From: Ampelocalamus luodianensis
Lineage: Eukaryota; Streptophyta; Magnoliopsida; Poales; Poaceae
Direction of reading: 5' to 3'
Assembly (NCBI GenBank): GCA_036346255.1
Contig: CM070620.1
Coordinates: forward strand, 63,288,522-63,352,521
DNA length: 64,000 nt
Part shown: piece by piece, positions 24,880 through 36,377 of the stretch
How positions within the stretch are numbered: the first letter of the stretch is position 1
Layout: each line of letters opens with the position of its first letter
The notes under the pieces: model-generated
The model's input: only the letters and a program-made list of their open reading frames with translations
Database searches by the model: none
Told to the model about the DNA's origin: nothing
Position numbers and translations under genes: made by a program

Positions 24880-25130
24880 CATACTAACTGTAGGTCTTGA
24901 CCTTAGTTAGATCAGCCGTTCTTAGAGTGTCCAAACTATTTTTCTAAAGAAAAATTAACTTGCAGGATTAATGAATTGCTTAACTTCTCTCATACCTCTC
25001 TTGACTAAACTATTGTTGAAATTTCTCCTCTCGACGCTATTTTATTGTGGTTCTTGCCCTCTTGTCTGTTTTGACAGATGCCACATCTTCAGAACTATGG
25101 TGAGCGCAAGGGAGGACTTGTTGTTGAGTT

Positions 25131-25751
25131 ATGGAAGCTTTTACAAGTGCTTGGAGGCTTCGATCGACTGATGTACCGTGGCACCGATTGGGTAGTGAAT
25201 GGCCGAAGTTGTGGAGTGATCTGTCGTTTGACTATCTACGCCAGGAGGAACACCAAGCAAGACAACCCCTGAACATCTCAGTCCGAAGGATTGTGTGGAC
25301 CGAGGGAGTCCAGGAGTCTTCGTGCCTTGCTATCTTAAGGATCTGCAACATCTATGCACATGAGCTGCAGGATACTTTCTTCCGTTACCATCCCCGTGCT
25401 GCAGCCGTGGACCTTCCCGCTTGCTATCCTTCTATAGCTAGAGAACACAACACTACAATGGTGCACCTTGCCCAGTTTACTGCTGCTCAGGAGGAGTCCT
25501 TGGAGATGGCTGCCATGGAGTTGGAGTGCGTCCACGAGACACTGCAGATGGCAGAGGAAAGGATCGCAGTACTGGAAGAAGCACTGTACGGCCAGCACGA
25601 GCACGGGGAAGAGCCAGAAGAAACTAAAGAGCTAGAAGAATACCCTGAAGAGGAGGAAGATCCAGTAGAGCCTGAAGAGCCGGAGGAGCTGGTTGTGCCT
25701 ACACCAGGCACGACTGTTCCTACTACACTAGTCCCGGGGCATCAGGACTAA
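25131..25751 (+). CDS. Extra ORF upstream of gag (ORF0-like), coiled coil with acidic tail
   Basis: A 206-codon open frame between primer site and gag. The central part (residues about 120-155) has heptad-like leucine/methionine/glutamate spacing (MELECVHETLQMAEERIAVLEE), suggesting a coiled coil. Residues about 160-190 are highly acidic (runs of E, P and D). No retroviral domain is visible. I recall that rice RIRE3 and RIRE8, which belong to this group, carry an additional ORF0 upstream of gag, and the position fits. The start is uncertain: another frame opens with ATG at 25078 and a frameshift may separate it from this one. The function of such ORFs is unknown to me. Confidence 0.55.
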   Translation: MEAFTSAWRLRSTDVPWHRLGSEWPKLWSDLSFDYLRQEEHQARQPLNISVRRIVWTEGVQESSCLAILRICNIYAHELQDTFFRYHPRAAAVDLPACYPSIAREHNTTMVHLAQFTAAQEESLEMAAMELECVHETLQMAEERIAVLEEALYGQHEHGEEPEETKELEEYPEEEEDPVEPEEPEELVVPTPGTTVPTTLVPGHQD

Positions 25752-26131
25752 TTTGCAAGGATGCCAGCGCATTTCCATGTCTACAGCAGGCGGGAGAACC
25801 GCCATGGTTGTGGAGGTTACCTCAGTGACTAAGTTCGCTAAGGTTTAAGCTTAGTCAGTTGAGGCTTAGTGTGTTGAGCCGCGTCAGTTTAAGGTTAGGA
25901 GAGTCGCCCTTTAGGCAGTAGTTGGTGTGTTAGGTTCGCTCTTATTTCTTATGTGCGAGTATGAGCTACAAAGGCTCTTAGGCATTTGTTGCAGTCATAC
26001 TAAGACGTTAATTAATATAAGTATTTCAGTTGAGTTTCTTTTGTTATGTTTGTTGGGTTTAACCTACCCCCTGCTTAGTCTCTAACTCATCTTGTGCTTG
26101 CTTCCTTATCTAACCCATGGAGCTTCGCTAG

Positions 26132-27290
26132 ATGGTTCAGACTTGTCATGCTGCTACAAGTGGTTTAGGCACCCTCGTGTCAGAAGATAATGAGTAGACA
26201 CCCGTAGGAGCAGTTCTACTGCAAGCACCCCCAATCGACTTGCAGAATTTTGGAGCCTTTATGGTAGCTCAGACCCAAATGATGTACACCATGATGAACC
26301 AAATGCAGAATATAAGCATCCAGGCAAACCACAACAACAATCACAACAATGGAGCCCCAGCCACTCATGGTCACCGTGGGCCATCCAAGCTTGCAGAGTT
26401 CATGATAACTCATCCACAAACCTTTTCTGGTCATGTGTCACCAGTAGAAGCCGATGATTGGCTTCACGTCATCGAAAGGAAGCTGCTGATCACCCAATGC
26501 AGCGATCATGAGAAGGTCCTATATGCTACCCATCAGATGCAAGGCATTGTTACCGAGTGGTGGGAGAACTTCTGTGCTACTCATGAGATGCCTCAAAATA
26601 TTACCTGGGAAGAGTTTTCTTCAGCTTTCCATAAGTATCATGTGCCAGAAGGAATTATTGACCTGAAGAAGGATGAATTTCATGCCCTCAAGCAAGGAGG
26701 CATGTCGGTAACTGACTACCTCAATACATTTTCTCAGCTTGCCCGCTATGCTGCGGAAGATGTCGCCACTCATAAAGCTCGTCATAGTCATTTTCTAAAG
26801 GGACTAAATACTGGACTGCAAGTCAGTCTGATTACACATACATTTCCAGATTTTCAAGAGCTGGTCAATAAAGCTTTAATCCTTGCGGATAATCGCAAAG
26901 AGTTGGAAGATAGCCGCAAGCGCAAAATGACTCAGCAAGGGAGTTATCAATCACAGCAGAAAGCGAGAACAGTCCCTCAATAGTTCAATCGTTTCCTATC
27001 TTAGAACTCATTCAGGATGCTCGCACCAGTATCCGCACCACGTCTAGCTACTCCGAACTTTTGCAACCCTGTGACCGTCAACCCCAATCCAGGAGGCAAC
27101 CAGCAGACTGGAACTAGAGTTTGTTGTACGTGCTGAGAGCCAGGGCATTTCGCGAACAATTACCCTCAGAAGGGAACCATGACGCCTGTTCACTTCAACC
27201 TTGGAGCTACACCGGCCAAGACTCCAGCACCAAGCATCAACCGAGGAGCACCTCAAGGTACCGATCAAGCCGGAGGAGCACCGTAGTCTG
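26132..27290 (+). pseudogene. gag: gag polyprotein, Tekay/Del-type, decayed
   Basis: The reading frame runs from an ATG at 26132 and is interrupted by stops near 26195 and 26981. The longest open part (26240-26983) holds the retrotransposon gag domain. Typical stretches are ADDWLHVIERKL (about 26450-26490), EKVLYATHQMQG, a WWENF motif, and FSSAFHKYHVPEG followed by LKQGGMSVTDYL. A CCHC zinc knuckle follows at about 27118-27172 as C-C-T-C-stop-E-P-G-H-F...Y. Its last cysteine is replaced by tyrosine and a stop lies inside, so it is non-functional. Gag would form the particle and bind the genomic RNA. No protease or pol follows: at about 27300 the sequence turns into a minus-strand Tat pol. Confidence 0.85.
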
Positions 27291-27305
27291 TGGTACAGAG
27301 GTTAA

Positions 27306-29841
27306 TTCCTGTACCCAAGCCCTCGAGTGCTTGATAAGCTGGTCAAAGACTCGAGTTTTAATTCCCTACATAATTTGGCCATTTGCACTTTTGACTACCC
27401 CATTGCTTTGTTGGTGGGTGATAGAGGCATAACACAATTTGGTACCCAATTCTTCACAAATTGTTTGAAATTTTACGCTCAAAAATTGCATACCATTATC
27501 TGTAATTATTCAACTTGGAACACCAAATCAAGTAATCACGCTTCTCATCATGAACCTCTTAGCTGCTACTATTGTAATCCCAGTCACAGGTTCGGCTTCA
27601 TCATGATCCATTTTGTGAACTATCAATAGCCACAAAATGGAACTCGAAGCCCCCCTGGTGCTTTTGGAAACAGTCTTAGGATGTCAATACCCTAGGTCAC
27701 AAAAGGCCAAGATAGAGGTATAGTTTGTAGTGCCTGAGCCAGTTGGTGTATTTGCCTGCTATGAAACTGACATTGTACACACTTTTTAACCAACTCCATG
27801 GCATCATGGAAGGCTTTTTCGACTAGCGTTCTATAAGAAGCATGAGTTCCACAGATGCCCCCATGTATGTCGTGAAGGAGATTTAATTCTTCTCCCTACG
27901 ATATGCATCGCATGAGAACCCCTTGAGTACCTCATTTATAGAGGACTCCTTCGACCAAAGTATACATTTTGGCCTTGCGGGATAAGCGATCCGCCTCAAG
28001 ATCATCATTGGTTATTGTACCCGTCTAAAGATACTCGTAGATAGGATTCATCCAGGTATCCTCGTATTCTAAAGAAGCTATCTCAATAGGAGATGTTTCT
28101 GGCGTTATGACCAGAGATGGCTTCTAGAGGTATTCCAAGAAGACTCCTTTTGGTACCTGTGATCGGAAAGAAGCCATTCGAGCTAACTGGTCTGCGAGGA
28201 AATTATCTTTTTGGGGGATATATTGTAACTCAAAACTAAAAAATGCTTTTCAAGATTTTTGACTTCCGATAAGTACCGAGACATGGTCGAATTAGAGCAT
28301 TGGTACTCTTTTCTGACCTGATTCACAACTAGTTGAGAGTCTCCTCTCACGAGTAGTTGTCGAATCCCAAGCGATTTCACTGCTCGTATGCTAGCCAACA
28401 AACCTTCATATTCTACCACGTTGTTAGTGGTAGTAAAGTTTAGTTGAATATCATATTTTAAGGTCTCTCTTGTAGGACCAACCCAGCCCCCGAGCCACTT
28501 AGCGTAAGTGACCCGTCAAAGTACATCATCCACTGTTCATGGGAACTGTACTGGGGATCCTGAACAAGTTCAGGATTTGTCCATTCGGCGACAAAGTCTA
28601 CCAAGATTTGGGATTTAATGGCCATTCGGGACTCGAAATGGAGGTCAAACTCCTCAAGTTCAACTGAACATTTTGCTGTGTGTCCCGCTGCTTCCCTGTT
28701 CTGGAGGACCAATTCTAAGGGAAACTCATACGACACAATTATCTTGTGCGCCTGAAAATAATGTCTCGGTTTCCTCGAAGACATGAGGAGGGCATATAAA
28801 AGTTTTTGAACCTAAGGGTATCGCTCCTTAGGTCCATGTAAAACTTCATTTATGTATAGTAAACTAGTCGTTGGATGTTTTCACATTCTGCAACTAGTAC
28901 GGCACTCACTGCTTGTGGCGTGGCATCTAGATATATTAAGAGTGTCTCTTCTAGTTTCAGAGAAACCAGAACAGGACCACTCGTAAGGTACCTCTTGACA
29001 TCCTCGAAGGCATTATTTGCCTCTTCTAACCACTCGAAACCATCGTGTTTCCTTGGAAGTTTGAAGAAAGGAAGTCCTTTTTTTCCCAGTCATGCGATGA
29101 AACGACTTAAAGCCGGCATGCATCCTGTGAGTTTTTGGACTTGTTTCTTCGTGGTCGGAGGGCGCATTCATTTGATGGCCTTTATCTTCTCAGCATTAGC
29201 TTTGATTCCTTGTGCAGAAACAACTTTCCTGAAATCCAAACAACTTTCCTGAAGAAACTCCAAACACACACTTCCCAGGATTGAGCTTCAAATGGTGGTT
29301 TCCTGTAGGTCTAAAATATGATTAAGTTGCTTCATGCTCTTAACGACCAGATCATCCACATAGGCTTCTAAATTTTGGCCTAGCTGAACAGAGAAGGTCG
29401 TTTGCATTAAGCGTTGAAAAGAAGCGCCAGCATTTTGACATAGCAAAATACCCCAAAATGCATAATAAATGTGGTCTTTTCTTCATCATCTAAACACATT
29501 CTAATCTAGTGATAAATAGAATATGCATCTAGAAAACTTAATGTTTCACAACCAGCAGTAGAATCAACCAACTGATCAATACGAGGTAGAGGAAAATCAT
29601 CTTTTGTAAAGCTTTATCGAGATCAGTAAAGTCTACACACATACGCCACTTACCATTAGACTTTCTAACCATTACAGGGTTAGCCAACCACTCTGGATGG
29701 TTGACTTCTCTTATAAAGTAGGCTTGGAGTAACTTGTCCAATTATGATCTAATAGCATCTCGTCGATCAGGTGTAAATCTCCGTAATTTTTGTTTTACAG
29801 GTTTCTTGTCAGGCTGTAGCGCTAGCCTGTGCTCGATCACC
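27306..29841 (-). pseudogene. pol: Tat-lineage pol, copy A (integrase, two RNase H domains, reverse transcriptase)
   Basis: Read on the minus strand, from high to low coordinates. RT: a connection with HPEWLANPVMVRK (about 29660-29700) and a YVDD box at 29351-29362. First RNase H and linker: 28458-28900 (EFDLHFESRMAIKSQILVDF). Second RNase H: WMMYFDGSLTLSGSGAGLVL (about 28475-28535), then VEYEGLLASIRAVKSLGIRQ and RGDSQLVV (28290-28415). The integrase region decays toward 27306. Two RNase H domains mark the Tat lineage. Many stops and frameshifts make it inactive. The RT start was displaced to 39278-39383 by the insertion at 29842. The left end at about 27306 abuts an unrelated gag, so the 3' half is lost. 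Confidence 0.8.
29837..29841. repeat. Target-site duplication TCACC, left copy
   Basis: TCACC precedes the TGTAACACCCC LTR edge at 29842 and recurs at 39273-39277 after GGGGTATTACA. It lies within Tat RT coding sequence. Confidence 0.9.
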
Positions 29842-32744
29842 TGTAACACCCCAGGACCCACATTACCCTGGAATGCTACTAAACCACTCTACAGCTAGCC
29901 AATAATTTCAAGATAAATTATTTCGGCAGCATCTCTAGACAAGAAGCATTAAGCGGAAGCATAAACAACTAAGGGAATAAAGATAACGGTAACAAGTTCA
30001 ATAATTAAACAACCTCTAGCAGATTAATCAAAGAATGGTTCACAAGTCCATCCTTATTAGATAACATAATCATCCACAAATAGTTAAGCATTTGGCTAGA
30101 ATTTCATCGACTTTATTACAACATGAGTTGATGAACCAAGTGCATTATTGTGGTGCCGCTCTACCCATCCCATGAATGCTCAACAATCACCTGTAGAGGG
30201 GGGGAAAACAAGGGTGAGATAAAAATCTCAGCAAGCAAACTGTTTAATAGGCTATTCAGACTACAAAAAAAAATACAACATCATTAAAGTATCCACATGT
30301 CCACATCCATAATGTGAATCCACATTCATTTACAAGCTAATTTAACTACAAAGATATTAAGCATGAATATCCAATTCCCATAATTATCACAATTATAGCC
30401 TCAACCATATTTACTACCAATGATAGTAAAATATTAACAATTGAATCTTGATCAACTGCTTCATATTATTCACCACTACCACTACCAATGACAATAAAGT
30501 ATTAACATGTTTTACCTCATAACTTTACTATTTCTTGCATCCACAACTGCTATCAACAATTACCACAAGAGAGTAGAATCTCATGCCACAATCACAACCA
30601 CTACCATACCACAAGGGATGAACCCCAAACCACGACCATAGCCACTTTCCTCACACCACAAGTGACTCTCATCAGCCAATTCCACATTACAACTATAAAG
30701 TTGCAGTTGTTTGTAATATAACTTCACCACAATATCTTGCATAAGTATGCAAATGATCTTTTCACAATGTAATGCATATGTATGCTATGCTCCACTGCAC
30801 CTTTACCCAACAAGGTAAAAGTATGCATCGTGCTACGGCAATGCACGATGTTGTACCGGTACGGTCGCGGCTATAAGCGGCGACATCCACAATGCAAATG
30901 TCATGATATGTCATGAATGATATGATAATCATATACCACAAGAATTTAACCACGAAGGTCAACAACATATTCATCATGAATATTTTCTCATAATCCACAT
31001 GTGTCTCATTAAGCACAATACCATTGTGTCATAAGACCATTACGACATAACCCACACCCAATTCACCAAGATCAAAATCAATCGATCTAAAGGGAACTCT
31101 ACCACATAGGCCACAACATGATCATCATGAATATAACCACAAGGAATTATCAATATGTCCACCTTGAGTTTATTTTCATATTCCGCATTTGGCTCATTAA
31201 GCAAATTACCACATGACTACCAACAACTCTTCCAACGCATGGCAAAAATGAATATTAATTTGCTACCACGACCTCATCCATAAAACATGCAACCAAGGCA
31301 TATAACTTCAAGTTATGAAAAACATGTATATTGCAAGTAGTAAGAATAACGAGTTAAACCGTAGCACAACCGCTACATTTACTTGCATGATCATACAAGC
31401 ATTCATCCATCACAAGCATTAGGGTTAGCAATGTACTTGCCTTCCACGATGCGACGCGTTAGCCGGCAAAGGTGTTACTCCTAAACCTGAGGCCTCACCT
31501 CCTAAACAAGTAAAATAAATTCAATAAGGACATAATAAACCCAGCGCTACTAATCGGCGTTCTACACCGCTTCCCTGATGAATCAAGACGAGATTACAAA
31601 GCTGAAACTGAAAAACAACGTTTCCTGCCATATACCGTTTCTGGACAGCAGCACGGTAATTGACATAACTCATGAACTGGAAGTCGAAAAGAGGTAAACC
31701 CAATTTCTGTAGATTCTTAACTGACTAATCTACAATACTCTAGTTGACACGATAATCCAATTCGGCCAAAATAATAGGCTAACCATTGTTTGAACTTTCA
31801 GTACAGAACCTGCCTACATGTTCAAACAGCAATACTAAGATGACCATAACTTTTAATAGGTAACTCTGAATTGATCGTTCTTTATCAATCTGAAAAGGTT
31901 ATCGAATTATCTACAATAACCTAGTTGTGTGAACTTTCAGATTCTACCAATTTCCCTTTCATATTTTAGGAAATACCCAGACAGATTATTCTCGTCAGAT
32001 TTCTGGCAGCAGGTACTAAATCGACCATAACTTTTGACTCAGACCTCGGAATTGAGTGATCTTCGTGGCTACTGAAAGATAACGACAGATCCCACATAAC
32101 TCTAGGAGATGGAATCTTAAAATTCAGCCTCTAAATACACGAAATTACCCACGCAAGGTACTGGACAGAATCGAATCTTCTGCAGCCAAACTTTTATCCA
32201 ACAAATCTAATCGGTTTCGCATCTACTACGGATCAAACAGCGGGGAAGGCATCTCGTTACCCTTGTAGAGCCTAGGAAGACGCAGATCAAATCCACGAGG
32301 ACCCTTCTTCTTCTTCTTCTTCTTCTCCTCTTCCACCATGACCAGCAGCACCAGGGCTTCTCCCTCCTTCCTTCGACCGGCATCAATGGAGGGGAAAATC
32401 ATCCGTGGAGGGGGATGGACAGCAAGGGGAGGTGCTGGACAGGAGGTGGATGGGGTGGAGGCGCAAGGGGTTGGAGGCTTGGAGGGGAGAGGAGGGGGCG
32501 GCTAGGGTTAGGGAGGGGGAGAGTGGCGCCCCCCCTATGGCCGGCCACCAAAAGGCCCCATGGGCCTCTACCCCAGGCCCAGGTTGTCTACTGTTTGCAG
32601 AAAACTCCTCCAAACTTCTGATGAATCACTATTCTAATTGGTCCCTCTCTCTAAATATAATTATTCTCTCTCTAATATTACTCAGGAGTATTACATCTCC
32701 TCCCGACTCTGTTCTTCCAACTTAAGCAAATTTGGGGTATTACA
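29842..32744 (-). mobile_element. 3' LTR (left) of non-autonomous element 2
   Basis: Starts TGTAACACCCCAGG and ends GGGGTATTACA. It carries stem-loops at 30776-30930, a TGAGAT/ATCTCA hairpin at 30215-30230, an acceptor-like site at 30191 and a donor-like site at 31440 (both minus strand). A CTT microsatellite starts at about 32305, and a GC-rich block spans 32390-32590. The open frames at 32383-32725 lie on both strands and are by-products. Confidence 0.88.
30776..30930 (-). repeat. Stem-loop array in LTR of non-autonomous element 2
   Basis: Stems include CTTTACC/GGTAAAG (about 30800-30820), CATCGTGC/GCACGATG (about 30827-30850), the self-complementary GTACCGGTAC (about 30854) and GTCGC/GCGAC (about 30865-30885). 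It has the same relative position as the arrays at 9641 and 49281 but largely different stem sequences. The right LTR has the same array at about 37316-37470. Confidence 0.7.
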
Positions 32745-35700
32745 TTCTCCCACCTAAAAGGATTCGTCCTCGAATTTAACTCCTCAACGAACGAGACAAA
32801 AGAACAATCAAGGAAATAAAAACCAAAGGATAGAGCATCCCAAGGAAACCATAACTACGGGTACTCTTTCGCCTCGAAGAGCTCGGGCTCTTCTTATGCA
32901 TCCGGTCTTCAAGGTTCCACATCGTCTCCCGCTCGGACTGATTCGTCCAGAGGGCCTTCACATACTTGATGGCCCTCTTCCTCACGGCCAGTTCCGGCGA
33001 GTTCACCATTCACGTTGGTCTAAGCCTAACGTCCGCATAACTCTTCGGTCAACTCTGAGCGGCCGACAGGTCCTGCCATTCTTGGCAAAATTTCCCGCAA
33101 TAACTATTAAGACCACTTTCTAAAACCATCCTCTTTCTTAAAACACTTCCCTCTTATTAAATATACTCAGGATAACACATTATACCCAATTTAAAGAATT
33201 TGATCACAAATTCCACTCACATAATTCTACTAGAAGCACAACGATATATTTTACAAATATAACCCAATAACAGAAGAGAAAAGGATTATCAAGCATCACA
33301 CTAGCAACTAGTTTTCCTTCAAAGGACCACGATCCAAATCAAAGGATTTACCACAAAACATCTTCCACTCTCCAAGTAGACAATTGGAGAAACCACACCA
33401 CCTAAGCTAAGAGTGAAAATCACTCGACGGACCAAAACAATCAATTTCTTTTCCTAATGGAAAAGACTACGCCTCAACATAAACACAATTCAATTTTGCA
33501 AATGGCCTCTGCCATAAACACACAAAGATAAACAAGAATCAAGAGAGCATCTCACTACTTGAGATAACAATAATTTCCCAATCTATTTCTTTTAATAATT
33601 TAACTTCCTTGAACCAAGGATTTTCAAGTCATTGCCCAACACACCAACTCATTTATCTCAAGTTGGCCACCTCAACAATTAGCTCAATTGAGTACATCAT
33701 CTACACCATTGTAGATAGACTCTACTGGCCCCGCAAATCATACTCTAGCCAAAACCATGACCAACAGAATTATTTTGACAAATAATTCCTAACGCACTTC
33801 AGTCCCTTAAGGATAACAACTCGGGATTCATATCACACCCACACATACTCAATTACTGCACCTCAAGAATGCTATCCCGATCATCACACTATTTGGATTC
33901 TACTCTGATCCACTATTCCAACACAGAGACACTGGGCCTCTAAAAAAAATTCTAGCATAACAAAAAGTGAAGCCCAAACTCAGCTTCCAAGTTCTTACAA
34001 CCAACTTCCCATATAAGATAGGGAAAACCTCAGGTGAACGCCCTACTATACCACAATTAACAAACACTCATTTCTTAACATCAATAAATCGCTTGGCTCC
34101 AAGATAAACATTCTATTTAAAACATACCCTTCCCAAGGATTATTCCATGAAAATAATATATCATCCATTATATCTTAAATATTGTGATATTTAAGGCTCC
34201 CACAAAAACATCACTACACTACCACTATTAAGTTGTCATCACGCAACAAAAGTCTTCGCAACCCACAACAATTACCATGTTCTTAGAAGAAGAGGTAAGA
34301 AGAAATAAATTCCAGCATACAGAAAATTGCTATCATTCACAGTAGCCAAAAGACCAAGAGAAAAAAAATAGCATTGAGGTTGGAAAACACAAGATAGATC
34401 ATCTGTACCTCAAATACTTATAGTACAACTTTTTCTTTCAATAAGAAACAATTTTTCTTTTATAACAGCATCCCGCCAATTCCAACAAAGGATGCTTGAA
34501 GACCACAACACGACATTCAGATAAAAACCAAAAAGATCATTCAACATGTCGCTTTACTCAAGGCAACCTCGGCTATCACACAAGTCATAAGGTCCAAAAA
34601 GATTCCAACCGTAAATCTCACACCCTTCAATTCAATTATTATTATGGAATTAACAAATTCCTTTATTTTTAAAACATTCAACACCATAATCACAACTACA
34701 GGCTATGGATTGTATTCACAACAAGATAAAACATTCTTTGCAAAAAAATCATCATATCATCTCACTCCGTCATATTTTTTCCAAAAGGAATACCATAAAT
34801 CACTTCATCATGTTCTTATTATCCAAATAAGATTCCAACTACTTAATCTAGTTAAACCTAGTGCATAAGCCATCATATTAAAACAAACTCTTTAACAAGA
34901 TGATATTAGAACACAACAACCTCACAAAACATGTTAGTATGAATCTCTTATTAGATTTCATGCATTTATCTCGTACTGATGCTCAACTCTAGTTTAGCAC
35001 AAAGTAATTACACTCTAGCCATTGCTGTCAATAATTGATTATTAATTTTTCATCAGCATAGCATTAATGATCCTATCTCTAATTTGCAATCACAAAGACA
35101 ATAAAGAGCACAGATTCAATACTCCACCTTATGTTAAGATAATAAAATAAAATAACTTTAAACATCAATAATACCAGCTTTATAAGACAAGATTCCACAA
35201 GTCAATACGTCAACCTTCCTCCATTTCTGTATACATGTTTCAACAATTTAGCATGGTAAAAGTTACATAAATTTAACAGTTGTACATGCTCATCAAGTAT
35301 GTAAAGAGAGAACATATTAAAGGTTAATCTTATTAAGGCAATATTCCAACACCTCCTTACTTGACCATCCTGAATGGTTAGATTAATTACTTAAGATCGA
35401 TCAATCCAATCTATCCAACAAGTTGGGAAAATTAAACAACTACAATAGTCAAAACAATTGTTTTTCATATTCCTTAATAAATGCATGAGTTCTACACATG
35501 TATCGCTAAATTCTTAGCCACAAATCTTCAAGAAACTACAACAGGACAACATCATATTAATCAACTTCACTTCTAAGGATGTTAGTAGAAATTAATGATG
35601 TACCACACTAACTTTTCAACTTGATAATTCACAATCTATCGATTATTTACATAATTGCCACCTACTACTTAAACACAACAAAACATCATAAAGGGATTTT

Positions 35701-36377
35701 AACACTCCTTCTAGGAGAAATCAAACTTCAAAAGTCGAAATAACTCGTAAGAAATGCATAGAGCCAAGGCTTCCACGGATAACGAACTTCCAACATAAAG
35801 CTTTGATTTTTTTCTTCAAAATATCAAACGAATAAAAGGGTCATGTTTTCCAGTGAGAAAGATACAAATACCGTCTCTCCAAAAGCACTGCTCACGAGCA
35901 AGAAACAACCCATCAATCGAAAGAAACAATATTTGGTCTCAAGAACAATTGGAGGCCTATTGGCACCCAACAAGCGCAATAAACACACTAACTCGAGAGA
36001 AAATCATTAACCGCAATAGGCTAGGAATCGGCCAACATCAATTCAAGGAGGATAACACTTTTCTAAGAAACTTACCCATGACATCCGCAACTAAGTTACC
36101 TAAGGTAACTATATCAATATCCCCGTACCACGAACGGGGTATAAAGTGGCAATGCCCAAGGCAACAACTGCAATCCCTACCTCTTATCATTGACTATCCT
36201 CACTCAAAGCAGTCATATAAACAAATCATAAACATACAAGATTATCTCAAAGCATGAATCATCAATATAACATGTCAAAGCATTAATGCAATGCTTGTCC
36301 CATCCCATCCTATGCACCAAGTGTGTCAATTTAATATTTTTAATTACCACGGACCTAAAGCCCGCTCGATACCAATC
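32745..36377 (-). mobile_element. Non-coding internal region of non-autonomous element 2
   Basis: 3.63 kb with no retroviral domain; open frames are at most 134 codons and look random. It is homologous in blocks to 11753-16005. At the left edge is a purine-rich tract in element sense (TTTTAGGTGGGAGAA before TGTAATACCCC). At the right edge are the primer site and the shared leader with GGGCTTTAGGTCCGTGG. The sequence is AC-rich on the plus strand throughout. Confidence 0.8.
36365..36375 (-). other. Primer-binding site (tRNA-Met type), one base short
   Basis: The plus strand reads CGCTCGATACCAAT where the sister element has CGCTCTGATACCAAT. One T is missing, so the site reads TGGTATCGAGC in element sense. 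The loss of a single base resembles the other small deletions in this window. Confidence 0.75.

Noticed and set aside
32383..32725. Open frames of 68-106 codons on both strands, repeated at 38909-39147
   Set aside because: LTR GC-block by-products; the copy in the sister LTR has the same opposed frames.
36120..36377. Possible end of a protein gene (134-codon frame at 35853-36257)
   Set aside because: No motif, and the matching region of the sister element (15600-16000) does not keep the frame. The sequence is leader and non-coding internal region.
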